Shown in pieces: positions 51,641-61,899 of a stretch of DNA of 64,000 nucleotides (within the stretch, counting starts at the first letter, position 1; the number at the start of each line of letters is the position of its first letter). Made by a program: the position numbers and the translations under genes. Source of the DNA: Lentibacillus lipolyticus (GTDB lineage: Bacteria > Bacillota > Bacilli > Bacillales > Amphibacillaceae); the NCBI GenBank assembly GCA_004145795.1, contig SEIO01000003.1, positions 62,001 through 126,000 of the forward strand. Direction: 5' to 3'. The notes beneath the pieces were generated by a model that had not been told where the DNA came from, made no database searches, and worked only from the letters and a program-made list of their open reading frames with translations.

Positions 51641-52819
51641 ATGAATCGTATAGACAATCGTTTGACAACCGTACTTCTTTTTTGGTGTGCCTTGATGGTT
51701 GTTTCCAGTGTTTATGTAATGACTCCGTTAATTGATGATTTCTCCAGGGCATTCGGTGTTACTCGGACGATGGCGGCGTGGCCTGGGAGTATTTTTTCTT
51801 TTTGTTATGCATGCGGTTTTCTTGTTTTTGGGCCTTTGAGTGATAGGGTAGGCTATAAGCGGATGATGGTTTCCGGACTCAGTGTGCTTGCGGTTGTGAC
51901 TTTTACGATCGGAACGGTGGATGGTTTTCAATTACTGATTATCCTAAGGGCGTTGCAGGGGTTTGCAGCAGCAACGTTTGCTCCTGCAGCACTATCGTAT
52001 GTGTTTGATGTGTATCCAAGGGAGAAACAAGTAACAACAGTGGGGTTTATTGCCTTTGGCTTTCTGGTGGCCGGTGTGTTCGGGCAAATTGTTGCATCAA
52101 GCGTTAACCAATTGGTTAACTGGCAAGTTATTTTTCTTTTATTTGGCGGGATTTACGCTGGGAGCACGGCAGCTATATGGATTCTGCTTCCAAATGCTGG
52201 AATAAGCAGGAAGCATCATCGTATTTCTTCAGAGCGGAACGATTTCCGAACCGTTCTACGGCAACGGAATTTTCAGTTATGCTACGGTATCACTTTTGTG
52301 CTGTTATTAACATTTATTGGCATGTATACGGTGCTCGGCAGTTATTTGACGGGGGCTCCATTTCAATTGAGCGGTGACCAAGTGCTGCTGGTTCGTGCTG
52401 CCGGACTGGTGGGGATGGTGGCGTCACCGGTGGCTGGGTTGTTTGTGCGAAGGCTCGGGCTCATGCGTGTATTGAAATCCGGTTTGTTTGTAGCCATGGG
52501 TGGACTGTTGCTGCTGGGGCTGACCTCCAGTTTGCCGGCAACAGTGATGTTCAGCGTGGTTTATGTTGCTGGAATTTCCCTTGTTTTTCCGGTGATCATG
52601 GCATTGATTGGGGATTTTGGCGGTTCGCTCCGGGCGATTGCAGCATCCCTTTACACGTTCATTTTGTTTATCGGTGCGACGATAGGCCCGTTCCTTGTAA
52701 TTAAAACTATGGAAGCAGTCGGGCATGCTGCGGCGTATTTTCTGTTGGCAGCATTTTTAGCAGCGGGACTGGCGGCATCCTTTTATATAAAAATAAGAAA
52801 GCCGGATTCATCGGGGTGA
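51641..52819 (+). CDS. MFS transporter
   Basis: This 392-residue protein has twelve membrane segments. The loop 2-3 motif of the major facilitator superfamily is FGPLSDRVGYKRMMV near residue 65, and the fourth-helix region is ILRALQGFAAATFAPAALSY. The pattern fits drug-efflux-type (DHA) MFS proteins. The ribosome site is weak. The last codons form one arm of a terminator shared with pepT. The substrate is unknown. Confidence 0.85.
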   Translation: MNRIDNRLTTVLLFWCALMVVSSVYVMTPLIDDFSRAFGVTRTMAAWPGSIFSFCYACGFLVFGPLSDRVGYKRMMVSGLSVLAVVTFTIGTVDGFQLLIILRALQGFAAATFAPAALSYVFDVYPREKQVTTVGFIAFGFLVAGVFGQIVASSVNQLVNWQVIFLLFGGIYAGSTAAIWILLPNAGISRKHHRISSERNDFRTVLRQRNFQLCYGITFVLLLTFIGMYTVLGSYLTGAPFQLSGDQVLLVRAAGLVGMVASPVAGLFVRRLGLMRVLKSGLFVAMGGLLLLGLTSSLPATVMFSVVYVAGISLVFPVIMALIGDFGGSLRAIAASLYTFILFIGATIGPFLVIKTMEAVGHAAAYFLLAAFLAAGLAASFYIKIRKPDSSG

Positions 52820-52834
52820 ATCCGGCTTTCTTTC
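52794..52834. terminator. Bidirectional terminator between the MFS gene and pepT
   Basis: AAGAAAGCCGGATTCA/TGAATCCGGCTTTCTT; the right arm includes the MFS stop codon. Confidence 0.88.
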
Positions 52835-52843
52835 GTTTGCCTC

Positions 52844-54082
52844 TTAATTGTTGGCTTCTGCTTCAAACAGCCGGCAAATTTCAATAATGACGCTGGCTGC
52901 CTTTTCCATGTTATCGGCTGAAATATATTCATATTTCCCATGATAATTTTCGCCGCCAGTAAAGATGTTTGGTGTTGGCAATCCTTTGTAGGAAAGCTGG
53001 GATCCGTCTGTGCCACCACGGACCGGTTTAATTTCCGGATTGATTTGAACATTTTCCATCGCTTCGTAGGCTATGTCCACAATGTGTTTAACAGGTTCAA
53101 TTTTTTCGCGCATGTTGTAGTATTGATCTTTTATGTCGATTTCGGCGGTGCCTTCCCCGTACGTCGCGTTGATTTCATGGGTATACTTGTTCATCGTTTC
53201 TTTCCGTGCTTCGAAGTTATCTTTGTCAAAGTCGCGGATGATGTAGGCCAGCTCTGTCTTCTCCACATCCCCATGAACCGATATCAGATGATAAAAACCT
53301 TCGTACTTCTCCGTGTGTTCGGGTGCCTCTTGTGCCGGAAGTTTGCTAATGAATTCGGCGGCAATTTTTCCGGCATTGACCATTTTATCTTTAGCAGTGC
53401 CGGGGTGAACACTGTTGCCGTGGATCGTAACCCTGGCGGCAGCTGCATGGAAGCTTTCATACTGCAACTCGCCTAATGGACCGCCATCCATGGTGTAGGC
53501 GTAATTGGCATTGAACCGGTCTACATCAAACTTATGCGGACCGCGGCCGATTTCTTCATCAGGTGTGAAGGCCACCCGGATTGACCCGTGTTTTATTTCA
53601 GGATGGTTGATCAAATACTCCATGGCAGTCATGATTTCGGCAATGCCTGCTTTATCGTCCGCGCCGAGCAGCGTTGTTCCGTCGGTCGTAATTAATGTGT
53701 GGCCAGCATACCCTGGCAGCTCTGGAAAGTCTTCGGGCGATAAAACAACACCACGTTCCTCATTTAACGTGATGTTTTTTCCATCGTAATTCTCAACAAT
53801 CTGCGGGTTCACATGCTTACCGGTAAAATCAGTTGCTGTGTCAAGGTGAGCGAGAAAGCCGATGGTTGGGATATCTTTTTGAGTATTTGCTGGGAGTGTG
53901 GCCATCAGATAACCATTCGCGTCGACGGATACATCATGCATACCGATGGATTTCAACTCATCGGCGAGTTGGTTGGCCAGTTTCATTTGACCAGGTGTAG
54001 ATGGGGTTGTTTCGCTGGATTCATCTGATTGGGTATCTACCGTGACATAATTGGTAAACCGTTCGATCAATTTATTTTTCAT
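52844..54082 (-). CDS. pepT: Peptidase T (tripeptide aminopeptidase)
   Basis: M20-family di-zinc aminopeptidase of 412 residues releasing the N-terminal residue of tripeptides. Metal ligands lie in [12 protein letters not shown] near residue 78, [14 protein letters not shown] near 140 and [17 protein letters not shown] near 175, where the Glu pair is catalytic. The dimer-domain His is in [16 protein letters not shown] near 220, and [20 protein letters not shown] holds the last ligands. AAAGGAG precedes the ATG. It is monocistronic. Confidence 0.95.
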   Translation of the reverse strand: MKNKLIERFTNYVTVDTQSDESSETTPSTPGQMKLANQLADELKSIGMHDVSVDANGYLMATLPANTQKDIPTIGFLAHLDTATDFTGKHVNPQIVENYDGKNITLNEERGVVLSPEDFPELPGYAGHTLITTDGTTLLGADDKAGIAEIMTAMEYLINHPEIKHGSIRVAFTPDEEIGRGPHKFDVDRFNANYAYTMDGGPLGELQYESFHAAAARVTIHGNSVHPGTAKDKMVNAGKIAAEFISKLPAQEAPEHTEKYEGFYHLISVHGDVEKTELAYIIRDFDKDNFEARKETMNKYTHEINATYGEGTAEIDIKDQYYNMREKIEPVKHIVDIAYEAMENVQINPEIKPVRGGTDGSQLSYKGLPTPNIFTGGENYHGKYEYISADNMEKAASVIIEICRLFEAEANN

Positions 54083-54229
54083 ATGTATTCAACTCCTTTC
54101 GTACCATTTTAACACTTTCTTTAAAAAAGGGTGAAGGATAAGCGGGGTCTGTTCATTGGCTATGCTATCGGTTAAAATAAAAGGAAGCGAAATTTCTGAT
54201 AAGTGCTGAATAAAACAGGAGGGGTTTTT

Positions 54230-55072
54230 ATGTCCGTAGCGGTAAGTCCGGCTTGGCTGAAGAACCGGTTGGAACAACATCTTGCAAACACAGTAGTTGT
54301 CGATACACGTTTTCAGCTGAGCGATGAGGATGCTGGAAGGAAAGCCTATTTGGAAGGACACATACCACATGCCGTTTATCTTGATTTAAATAAAGACATG
54401 TCCGCAAAGCCGGCTAAACATGGGGGCAATCACCCATTGCCTGATATGGATATGTTTACCGCAAAAATCGCCAATATTGGTATTGATCACGATACAACGG
54501 TTGTCATTTATGATCAGCAAAATGACATGTTCGCCGCACGTTTGTGGTGGCTCTTGCACTATGCAGGTCATGATCATGTTTATTTGCTTGACGGTGGCTT
54601 TGATGCTTGGGTGGAGCAGGGATATGACATAACAACGGAAGTACCGAAACTGGAACGAGCGGACTTTGCACCTCAATACCGTGAACATGAAGCGGTTGAT
54701 ATCGAGGAAGTGAAGGAAAAGCTTGCGAATGGTTCGGCGACGTTAATTGATTCGCGCGCAAAAAATAGATACCTCGGCAAAACGGAGCCAATGTATGCCA
54801 AAGCAGGCCACATCCCGGGAGCGAAGCATTTCTTCTGGAAAGACGTATTTGATAAGGATGGGAAATGGAAAGATGCCGGGGAACTAGAGGCGCATTTCGG
54901 TTCGCTCGGAAAAGATGAAGAAATTATTGTTTCGTGTGGATCGGGTGTATCCGCCTGTCCGAATATCCTGGCGCTGAAGACAGCGGGATTCCGTAATGTG
55001 AAGCTTTATCCGGGGAGCTTCAGTGACTGGATTTCCTATGAGAAAAATGAAGTGGAGACAGCAGAAGAATGA
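54230..55072 (+). CDS. Sulfurtransferase with two rhodanese domains
   Basis: This 280-residue protein has an inactive N-terminal rhodanese domain (VVDTRFQLSDEDAGRKAYLE, without Cys) and an active C-terminal one with CGSGVSACPN near residue 240. The CGSGVxA loop is found in thiosulfate and 3-mercaptopyruvate sulfurtransferases of the SseA group. ATG 54230 follows GGAGGGG; the nine-residue upstream extension has no ribosome site. Its stop overlaps the next gene, so it is coupled to tag. Confidence 0.9.
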   Translation: MSVAVSPAWLKNRLEQHLANTVVVDTRFQLSDEDAGRKAYLEGHIPHAVYLDLNKDMSAKPAKHGGNHPLPDMDMFTAKIANIGIDHDTTVVIYDQQNDMFAARLWWLLHYAGHDHVYLLDGGFDAWVEQGYDITTEVPKLERADFAPQYREHEAVDIEEVKEKLANGSATLIDSRAKNRYLGKTEPMYAKAGHIPGAKHFFWKDVFDKDGKWKDAGELEAHFGSLGKDEEIIVSCGSGVSACPNILALKTAGFRNVKLYPGSFSDWISYEKNEVETAEE

Positions 55073-55653
55073 TGGATGACCGCAAACGCTGTGACTGGGT
55101 GACCGATGAATCGATTTATATTGACTACCATGATCATGAGTGGGGCAGGCCGGTTCACGATGATCAGAAATTATTTGAAATGCTTTCGCTGGAAGGTGCC
55201 CAGGCTGGTTTGAGCTGGATTACCATTCTCAAACGCCGGGAGAATTACCGGGAAGCCTTTGATTATTTTGATCCGGAAAAAGTCAGTACCTATGATGAAC
55301 AAAAAGTAAATCAACTGCTGCAAAATGCCGGCATCATCCGAAACAGACGAAAAATTGAGTCTGTCATTAAGAATGCACATGCTTTTTTAAACATACAAGA
55401 GGAATTTGGCAGTTTTGATAAATATATCTGGCAATTTGTCGGTGGGGAGCCAATGTTGAATGACTGGGCGACGCATGCAGACGTACCAGCATACACAGAA
55501 GAGTCAGAACAGATGAGTAAGGACTTGAAAAAATGCGGGTTTAAATTCGTCGGGCCAACGATTTGCTATGCGTTCATGCAGGCAACCGGGATGGTGAATG
55601 ATCATACGAAGAATTGTTTTTTATATCACAGCAGAACGGATACACACCTCTAA
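55069..55653 (+). CDS. tag: DNA-3-methyladenine glycosylase I
   Basis: Base-excision repair enzyme of 194 residues that removes 3-methyladenine. The zinc-snap ligands are in KRCDWVTDESIYIDYHDHEW near the N terminus (Cys and His) and NDHTKNCFLYH near the C terminus (His and Cys). The catalytic pocket has FEMLSLEGAQAGLSWITILK, and FVGPTICYAFMQATGMVNDH is diagnostic. ATG 55069 overlaps the sulfurtransferase stop codon; ATG 55072 is an equally possible start. Confidence 0.95.
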   Translation: MMDDRKRCDWVTDESIYIDYHDHEWGRPVHDDQKLFEMLSLEGAQAGLSWITILKRRENYREAFDYFDPEKVSTYDEQKVNQLLQNAGIIRNRRKIESVIKNAHAFLNIQEEFGSFDKYIWQFVGGEPMLNDWATHADVPAYTEESEQMSKDLKKCGFKFVGPTICYAFMQATGMVNDHTKNCFLYHSRTDTHL

Positions 55654-55767
55654 GTTTGCTAGGTGACATGCTGTGCCAGCGTTTTTTCTCTGAGGGCTTG
55701 AAGCGCACGCTATCTTTCTAGTACAATACGAGACTGTGTGCGTTTTAGACGGAAAAGGAGGCAAACG

Positions 55768-56280
55768 ATGGCCAGGAGTGCATTTTTGGAAGATACAAGA
55801 AGCAGAGATGACATAAAGCATGAACTGGATACGTTGGAAATACAGCTTTTCCGTATGCAAGAAAACATCCAAAAGATTGCCCGAAATGCAGAAGTAATTG
55901 GCATTGACCAAACGAATCATAATGAATGGGTTGTTATTTATGCATATAGGGATGAAAACATGTGTCAACTCATGTTGCATAATTGTTCGAAGCCGTATAA
56001 AGGTGATTGGCAAACGGCCATTCAGGCGGAGTATAAAGATAACCAGAGCCTCCATATTTCCGATATTAAAGGTATGCAGAATAAAGGGTACGGTTCGGTG
56101 CTAATGAACCATTTAAAAGAAGAAGCACGAAAAGATAATATTCCGTGTATTACGGGCGATATTGCCAAACGTGATTTTGACCATGTTGAACGATTGAAAC
56201 ATTTCTATAGTAAACATTATTTTGATGTGACAATTGACCACCAGACACAAAGTGGCGAAATTGTTTGGAATGATGTGTGA
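55768..56280 (+). CDS. GNAT-like acetyltransferase with N-terminal coiled coil
   Basis: This 170-residue protein has an N-terminal helical coiled coil (about residues 8-42, RDDIKHELDTLEIQLFRMQE) and a C-terminal GNAT-like half. The acetyl-CoA loop is GMQNKGYGSVLMNHLKEEAR near residue 105, matching Q-x-x-G-x-G. ATG 55768 follows AAAGGAGG, and the ten-residue longer frame is rejected. It stands alone before a terminator. The substrate is unknown. The coiled-coil extension is not usual for small GNAT enzymes and suggests an oligomer. Confidence 0.75.
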   Translation: MARSAFLEDTRSRDDIKHELDTLEIQLFRMQENIQKIARNAEVIGIDQTNHNEWVVIYAYRDENMCQLMLHNCSKPYKGDWQTAIQAEYKDNQSLHISDIKGMQNKGYGSVLMNHLKEEARKDNIPCITGDIAKRDFDHVERLKHFYSKHYFDVTIDHQTQSGEIVWNDV

Positions 56281-56318
56281 AAAAGGCTATTTCTGATGTA
56301 GAGAAATAGCCTTTCTTC
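56281..56318. terminator. Bidirectional terminator
   Basis: AAAGGCTATTTCT/AGAAATAGCCTTT around a short loop, between the convergent GNAT and amidase genes. Confidence 0.85.
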
Positions 56319-57743
56319 TTAGTTAAATGTTGGCTCTTTCTGATGTTTTGTGGCTTGTTCATAAGCATAGGCCAGTTCAATCAGTTTTGCTTCGGTGAAG
56401 GCTTGTCCGGTAAAGGTTACACCAACAGGTTTGCCTGTTGATGTATAGCCGGCCGGAACGGTTATGGAAGGGTACCCCGCTTTGGCTGCGATGCCTGCAC
56501 CGTAGTTATTAACGAAAATGAGTGCATCTAATTGATGCTCGTTTATTGCTTGGTCGATGCCTTCTGCTTGTGATTTCTCTAAATCACGTAACCGGGCATT
56601 AATATAATCTGCTTCCACCAATTTACCGCTCTTTCGGTCGGATTGCTCAAAAAGTGTCTGTCCATACTTCAACGCTGCTTTCTTGTGCGTTTTATTAAAC
56701 TGGATAACATCCTGCAATGAGTGAACCGGGACATTTGACGATACATTCGTTAAATAGGCATTGATACCATTTTTGAACTCGTGCAGCATGACGTTGATAT
56801 CATTTACGTTTGTGGGCAGCTGAACCGGATCAACGATGGCAGAACCCAATTTTTCCATATCCGCTAAAGCGGCATTTATGATGGCTGTTTCTTCCTCATT
56901 GAGACTTTCAAGATAATCACGTGGGATACCCAGTCTCGCATTCTTTAATCCGTGTTTATTCAGGGACTGGGAATAGTCGGTTGTATCGTTGTCCCAGTTG
57001 ATAAACGTTGCCGGATCGTTTTCGTCGGTGCCAGCGAGCACGTTTAACATAATAGCTGCGTCTTCCACGGTACGAGTCATTGGTCCGGCGGTGTCCTGGC
57101 TGTTTGAAATAGGGATAATGCCTGTACGGCTCAATAGGCCAACAGTCGGTTTAATGCCAACAATGGAATTGCTGCTTGCCGGTTTAAGTATGGATCCGCT
57201 TGTTTCCGTTCCAAGTGCGCCAGCCGCAAATCCAGCGGCAATACCAGCACCTGATCCGGCACTAGAACCGCCCGTGTCAAATTTTCCAGGTCCATATGGA
57301 TTCAACACTTGCCCACCTAGTGAACTGTATCCATTTGGCATGCCGGTTGTCATAAAGTTTGCCCATTCGGTCAGATTGGCTTTTCCCAGGATAACCGCAC
57401 CAGCTTCACGGAGTTTCCGGACAATGAATGCATCTTCTTTTGCATAATTGTTTTCCAACGCCAGGGAACCGGCTGTTGTATGCGTCTTATCTCCCGTCTC
57501 AATATTATCCTTTACTAAGATTGGAACGCCGTGAAGCGGACCTCGTGCACCTTTTCGCTCTCTTTCTGCATCAAGGGCTTCGGCGATATGGATTGCTTCA
57601 GGATTAATTTCCAGTACTGCATTGATCTGGTCATTGAAGTCAGCGATTTGCTTGAGGTAATGCGTCGTCAGTTGTTTCGCTGATAGATTACCAGCTTCCA
57701 TTTCGTGCTGTATTTCGGTGATAGTGGCATGTGTAAGTTCCAT
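56319..57743 (-). CDS. Amidase signature family protein
   Basis: Ser-cisSer-Lys hydrolase of 474 residues. The catalytic Lys is in [20 protein letters not shown] near residue 85. The Gly/Ser-rich signature is [20 protein letters not shown] near 160, and [20 protein letters not shown] carries the nucleophile. The C-terminal half is adapted to a specific substrate. It lacks the partners of GatA (gatC, gatB), so it is a free amidase, similar to peptide or indoleacetamide amidases. ATG 57743 follows GGGAGAG. Confidence 0.88.
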   Translation of the reverse strand: MELTHATITEIQHEMEAGNLSAKQLTTHYLKQIADFNDQINAVLEINPEAIHIAEALDAERERKGARGPLHGVPILVKDNIETGDKTHTTAGSLALENNYAKEDAFIVRKLREAGAVILGKANLTEWANFMTTGMPNGYSSLGGQVLNPYGPGKFDTGGSSAGSGAGIAAGFAAGALGTETSGSILKPASSNSIVGIKPTVGLLSRTGIIPISNSQDTAGPMTRTVEDAAIMLNVLAGTDENDPATFINWDNDTTDYSQSLNKHGLKNARLGIPRDYLESLNEEETAIINAALADMEKLGSAIVDPVQLPTNVNDINVMLHEFKNGINAYLTNVSSNVPVHSLQDVIQFNKTHKKAALKYGQTLFEQSDRKSGKLVEADYINARLRDLEKSQAEGIDQAINEHQLDALIFVNNYGAGIAAKAGYPSITVPAGYTSTGKPVGVTFTGQAFTEAKLIELAYAYEQATKHQKEPTFN

Positions 57744-57926
57744 TGTATTCTCTCCCTGGTAAGTATCTATATATCCATTTGTATAAACGTAACAATCAAA
57801 AGACATGATTTAATTAATACAGTTTATCATAAATACAGTAAATATTCTATATTTTTTAATTACTTGCTAGTGTACTTGTTAGGATGTAAACTAATTCTCA
57901 CCATAGCAAGAAAGGAAGTTTTACAT

Positions 57927-58751
57927 ATGCAATACGTAACATTAAATAATGGACTGGAAATGCCGCAGCTTGGTTTCGGTGTTTGGCAAGTCCCGGATGA
58001 GGAAGCGGAACCAGCTGTTGCAAAGGCACTGGAGACAGGCTATCGTGCGGTTGATACGGCCAAGGTGTATGAGAATGAACATGGCGTTGGCCGGGCGATT
58101 GCGAAAAGTGAGGTTGCCCGTGAGGATCTATTTATCACGACGAAAGTGTGGAATAGTGATCAGGGCTATGACGAGACATTGAAGGCTTTCGATGCGAGTC
58201 TGGAACGCCTTGGCCTGGACTATGTTGATTTATACTTAATCCATTGGCCGACACCCGAATTTGATGATTATGTAGACACATACAAGGCAATGGAAAAATT
58301 GTATAATGACGGCCGCGTGAAGGCTATTGGCGTCTGCAATTTCAATATCGAACATCTGCAGCGGCTGCTTGATGAGTGTGAAATTGTTCCTGCCGTAAAC
58401 CAAGTCGAATGTCATCCATATTTTCAACAGCATGAGCTGAAGAAGTTTTGCCAGGAACATAACATTTATTTAGAAGCATGGAGCCCGCTAATGAATGGTA
58501 AAGAAGTGCTGGAAAATGATACGGTTCGGGCAATTGCCGAAAAACATGGCAAAACATCGGCGCAAGTTATTATTCGCTGGCACCTGCAGTCGGAATCGAT
58601 TGTTATTCCGAAATCAGTTACTCCGTCTCGGATTGAAGAAAATTTCGATGTGTTTGATTTTGAATTAAGTGATGGCGACATGGATAAATTGGCGGAATTG
58701 GATCGCGGCCAGCGCAATGGTCCGGAGCCGAGTGAAATGAATAAGAGGTAA
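57927..58751 (+). CDS. Aldo/keto reductase
   Basis: NADPH-dependent TIM-barrel reductase of 274 residues. The catalytic tetrad is visible: Asp and Tyr in RAVDTAKVYENEHGVG near residue 47-52, Lys in FITTKVWNSDQG near 77, His in YLIHWPTPE near 108. The cofactor end is IVIPKSVTPSRIEENFDVFD near 235. It fits the AKR5-like group of Bacillus (YtbE, YvgN), which reduce glyoxals and other aldehydes. ATG 57927 follows AAAGGAAG; the long upstream open frame is not coding. Confidence 0.93.
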   Translation: MQYVTLNNGLEMPQLGFGVWQVPDEEAEPAVAKALETGYRAVDTAKVYENEHGVGRAIAKSEVAREDLFITTKVWNSDQGYDETLKAFDASLERLGLDYVDLYLIHWPTPEFDDYVDTYKAMEKLYNDGRVKAIGVCNFNIEHLQRLLDECEIVPAVNQVECHPYFQQHELKKFCQEHNIYLEAWSPLMNGKEVLENDTVRAIAEKHGKTSAQVIIRWHLQSESIVIPKSVTPSRIEENFDVFDFELSDGDMDKLAELDRGQRNGPEPSEMNKR

Positions 58752-58760
58752 GTAAGTGTG

Positions 58761-58800
58761 GGAGCCGGATGCAGAAAAGGATGTTGCATCCGGCTCTTAA
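58761..58800. terminator. Terminator between the AKR and HD genes
   Basis: GAGCCGGATGCA/TGCATCCGGCTC stem, followed by TTAATTTG on the plus strand. Confidence 0.75.
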
Positions 58801-58852
58801 TTTGTTATGAAAACCACCCTGGCATATTTCTGCCGTTCCATCACCATAAATA

Positions 58853-59392
58853 TCAGCCAAATACTCGCTTAACGGTGTCTGCAAATGTCTGAAAATAGTC
58901 AGGTATCTCATCTTCCGCCAGACCGTAAAACATATTTGCTGCAATGGATTGGTGATACCATTTCTGCTGTTCAAAACCAGCATTAAAATGGTCCCATAGT
59001 TTATCGCCCTGTCGCTTTATCTCTTTTTCCAATGAGAGTAAATTGTCTAATTTGTCGGCGACTATCAGATATTTGGCTTCTTTTTCGGCGTATGTAACTG
59101 TTTCAATTGTATGTTGTTTGCGTTCCGGCCAGGTTTTTGATTTATCTTCCGTATGAGCAGCAACAAGCGTAGCAACCCTTGATCCAAATTTCTCTTTAAT
59201 ATCATCGATTTCATACGGTGTATCTTCCACAACATCATGTAAAAAACCGGCACAAACTAAGGCTTCATTGAACCCCGCTTTTTCTAGCTGATGAGCTACA
59301 CGGATGGGATGGGTAATATATGGCGTGCCGGAGCTTTTGCGTGTCTGGCCTTTATGTGCCTGTTCGGCAAAGGTTTTTGCTGTTTGTTTCAT
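58853..59392 (-). CDS. HD-domain protein (SpoT/RelA hydrolase-like)
   Basis: This 179-residue metal-dependent phosphohydrolase has His in GTPYITHPIRVAHQLEKAGF near residue 28, the HD pair in VCAGFLHDVVEDTPYEIDDI near 53, and the last Asp in LIVADKLDNLLSL near 120. The arrangement is that of single-domain (p)ppGpp hydrolase-like proteins (Mesh1 type), but the family also includes nucleotidases. No synthetase domain is present. It is monocistronic. Confidence 0.85.
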   Translation of the reverse strand: MKQTAKTFAEQAHKGQTRKSSGTPYITHPIRVAHQLEKAGFNEALVCAGFLHDVVEDTPYEIDDIKEKFGSRVATLVAAHTEDKSKTWPERKQHTIETVTYAEKEAKYLIVADKLDNLLSLEKEIKRQGDKLWDHFNAGFEQQKWYHQSIAANMFYGLAEDEIPDYFQTFADTVKRVFG

Positions 59393-59604
59393 TTACATTC
59401 CTCCATAAGCGATTATTGTATTGAAAGTAAGTGTAGCACGCAGTCGGCACTGCCTCAACTGAATTTGAATCGGATTAGTGGTATCACATTGCTTTTCATT
59501 CGGAAATGGAATCGGTAAACTGGAGGATAAGCACTATTTTGATTGAACCACACGAAAATCTTGGTATGATAAAAGTAATGACAATGGAGATAGGATGAAT
59601 ACAT

Positions 59605-60654
59605 ATGGGTGAAGGAATTAATAAGCGAAAAACGGAACATATCAGGCTTTGTTTAAATGACAATGTGGAAGGTGTCAACAAGTCAACAGGACTTGAAGGA
59701 ATAGCCTTTATACATAATGCATTGCCGGAGATTAATTTTGCAGACATCAACCTGGACACGGAATTCTTGGACAAACCAATTAAAGCACCGTTTCTCGTCA
59801 GCTCCATGACTGGTGGTTCGGAACTTGCGTCGAAAATCAACCAGAATTTGGCGAAAGCGGCAGAAGAAAAGGGATGGGCTGTTGCACTCGGTTCAACGCG
59901 GGCGCTGTTGGAAAGCGATGCACACAAGGAATCTTTTTTGATCCGAAAACATGCGCCGTCCGTGCCTCTCATTGCGAACCTAGGTGCTGTTCAGCTGAAT
60001 TATGGCTATGGTGCGGAAGAATGCCGGCGGATTGTTGACATGACCGGTGCTGATTCAATCGTGCTGCACTTTAATCCGCTTCAGGAGGCGGTACAGGACG
60101 AGGGCGATTTGAATTTCGAAAATCTCCTACCAAAAATTGAAAAAATTTGTTCTGAACTGGACGTTCCGGTTGGTGCGAAGGAAGTCGGCTTTGGAATCGA
60201 CGGAACCATTGCCAAAAAATTATACGACGCTGGTATCTCCTACATCGATGTAGCAGGGGCTGGTGGAACATCCTGGAGCCAGGTGGAAAAACTCCGCTCC
60301 AACGATCCATTGAAAAAGGCGGCTGCCGAGGCGTTCAATAACTGGGGAATTCCGACAAAAGACTGTATTGTTTCGGTACGAAGCGCGCTGGGAGACGTTC
60401 CAGTTGTATCCAGTGGCGGCATGAAAACCGGGGTGGACGCAGCGAAAGCACTGACGATTGGTGCGGATGTCATCGGATTTGCCCGCAAGCTGCTCCAGGC
60501 TGCAACGGAATCAGATGAAGCAGTGATGGAGACGATGGAACAAATCGAACTTGAATTGAAAATGACGATGTTCGGCATTGGTGCAAAAACACTCCATGAT
60601 TTAAAAAATACCAAACGCGTATCCATTATGGGAACATCACTGCTTGATGACTGA
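59605..60654 (+). CDS. fni: Isopentenyl-diphosphate delta-isomerase, type 2
   Basis: FMN- and NADPH-dependent isomerase of IPP and DMAPP, 349 residues. It begins INKRKTEHIRLCLND; FMN and substrate segments are FLVSSMTGGSELASKINQN, VALGSTRALLESD, GAVQLNYGYG, VGAKEVGFGIDG and SSGGMKTGVDAAKALTIGAD. The Gln/Glu pair in HFNPLQEAVQDEGD binds Mg2+. It is a single gene; in Staphylococcus and Bacillus the type 2 enzyme supplies the isoprenoid pathway. Confidence 0.95.
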   Translation: MGEGINKRKTEHIRLCLNDNVEGVNKSTGLEGIAFIHNALPEINFADINLDTEFLDKPIKAPFLVSSMTGGSELASKINQNLAKAAEEKGWAVALGSTRALLESDAHKESFLIRKHAPSVPLIANLGAVQLNYGYGAEECRRIVDMTGADSIVLHFNPLQEAVQDEGDLNFENLLPKIEKICSELDVPVGAKEVGFGIDGTIAKKLYDAGISYIDVAGAGGTSWSQVEKLRSNDPLKKAAAEAFNNWGIPTKDCIVSVRSALGDVPVVSSGGMKTGVDAAKALTIGADVIGFARKLLQAATESDEAVMETMEQIELELKMTMFGIGAKTLHDLKNTKRVSIMGTSLLDD

Positions 60655-60663
60655 AAAGGAAGG

Positions 60664-60692
60664 ACTGCTCACAATTGGTGGGCAGTTTTTTG
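60664..60692 (+). terminator. Terminator of fni
   Basis: CTGCTCAC/GTGGGCAG stem followed by six T residues. Confidence 0.82.
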
Positions 60693-60822
60693 TACAAAGG
60701 GGAAACGTTAAAGTTCACGATTGTGTTGGGACTTCACCCATAAAATTCCTCCTACAGCCTTCAGAATGTTGGTTTATAACTCAGAAACCATCAAATACTA
60801 ATGGCGGAAGGAGGGTTCTGAC

Positions 60823-61686
60823 ATGGATGAAGAAATGCATCAATCAGAAGATAGCAAAGTCATTCCAATGACATCCGTTACAAGCGGTTCAGGAGAAGAA
60901 GTTGCGAGTGATGTGTATTATTACACAAACCAAATCGCAAATCTTAGTTTTATCGGTCATCCGGAAGAGGGAAAATGGGTACTGGTGGATGCCGGCCTGC
61001 CTGAGTCGGCAGATGAAATTCTGGAAACAGCTGAGGAACGTTTTGGAAAAGAGAATCCCCCATCAGCAATTATGTTGACACACGGGCATTTCGATCATGT
61101 GGGTGGACTAGTTGAGTTGGTGCAGAAATGGGACGTTCCCGTGTATGCCCACCCTATGGAAATTCCCTTTTTAACCGGAGAAAAAAGCTATCCGGAGCCT
61201 GATCCTGGTGTTGAAGGTGGCCTATTAGCAAAAATATCGGCATACTATCCAAACAAACCAATAAACTTGGGTAGTGCGGTAAAGCCGTTGCCTGATGACA
61301 ACAGTGTTCCCGGGATGGAGGATTGGGAATGGGTCCACACGCCAGGACACTCGCCAGGACATGTTTCGTTTTACCGTGCCCGCGACGGTATGCTGCTTGC
61401 CGGTGATGCGTTCATTACTGTGAGGCAGGATTCATTCTACAATGTACTGATGCAAAACAGTGAAGTGAACGGCCCGCCAAGGTATCTGACGACCGACTGG
61501 GAAAGCGCCAAGGAATCTGTAGAGAAATTGGCAGCACTCAGGCCTGAGATAGCAGTAACCGGGCATGGAACCTCCATGAGCGGGGATGATTTACAGGAAG
61601 GTCTGAATCATCTGGCTAAAACGTTTGATCAAACAGCAAAACCGGACTATGGCCGTTATGTTGATGACGACTCCAAGTACCACTAA
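60823..61686 (+). CDS. MBL-fold metallohydrolase (glyoxalase II-like)
   Basis: This 287-residue metallo-beta-lactamase-fold enzyme has metal ligands in LTHGHFDHVGGLVEL near residue 88, HTPGHSPGHVSFY near 176, AGDAFITVRQD near 196 and VTGHGTSMSG near 247. The N terminus has an extended acidic region without a signal peptide. The plan is that of the widespread YflN/YtnP-like Bacillus proteins. GGAAGGAGG precedes the ATG. The substrate is unknown. It stands alone. Confidence 0.85.
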   Translation: MDEEMHQSEDSKVIPMTSVTSGSGEEVASDVYYYTNQIANLSFIGHPEEGKWVLVDAGLPESADEILETAEERFGKENPPSAIMLTHGHFDHVGGLVELVQKWDVPVYAHPMEIPFLTGEKSYPEPDPGVEGGLLAKISAYYPNKPINLGSAVKPLPDDNSVPGMEDWEWVHTPGHSPGHVSFYRARDGMLLAGDAFITVRQDSFYNVLMQNSEVNGPPRYLTTDWESAKESVEKLAALRPEIAVTGHGTSMSGDDLQEGLNHLAKTFDQTAKPDYGRYVDDDSKYH

Positions 61687-61702
61687 AGAATAGGAATTGC
61701 AG

Positions 61703-61731
61703 AAGAAATCGGCATAGCGCCGATTTCTTTC
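61703..61731 (+). terminator. Terminator of the MBL gene
   Basis: GAAATCGGC/GCCGATTTC stem followed by TTTCATT. Confidence 0.72.
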
Positions 61732-61899
61732 ATTATGTGGCTGATCGTGGCTGACCATTGTTGAACGGAAAGCAGAATCACAGGTGGCAAGCGATGTTTT
61801 AGTAATTTAGACCTTGGAAAGACTATAAGGAGGCAGAGGAACGAATGAAAAAGTCTGGTTTATGTTTGAGAACAGCAGGATGATAAAGGGGGAATGATA

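Noticed and set aside
50430-51752. 440-residue form of the VanY-type protein
   Set aside because: The first 102 codons are upstream non-coding sequence; the signal peptide and lipobox begin at ATG 51446 with AGGGAGAG before it.
57705-57926. Upstream extension of the aldo/keto reductase by 74 residues
   Set aside because: The extension overlaps the divergent amidase 5' end, has no ribosome site and resembles no AKR N terminus; ATG 57927 with AAAGGAAG is clearly better.
61845-61883. Thirteen-codon frame MKKSGLCLRTAG with a GAGGAACG ribosome-like site before the small membrane protein
   Set aside because: Too short, no repeated codons or attenuator structure follows, and nothing else supports a leader peptide.
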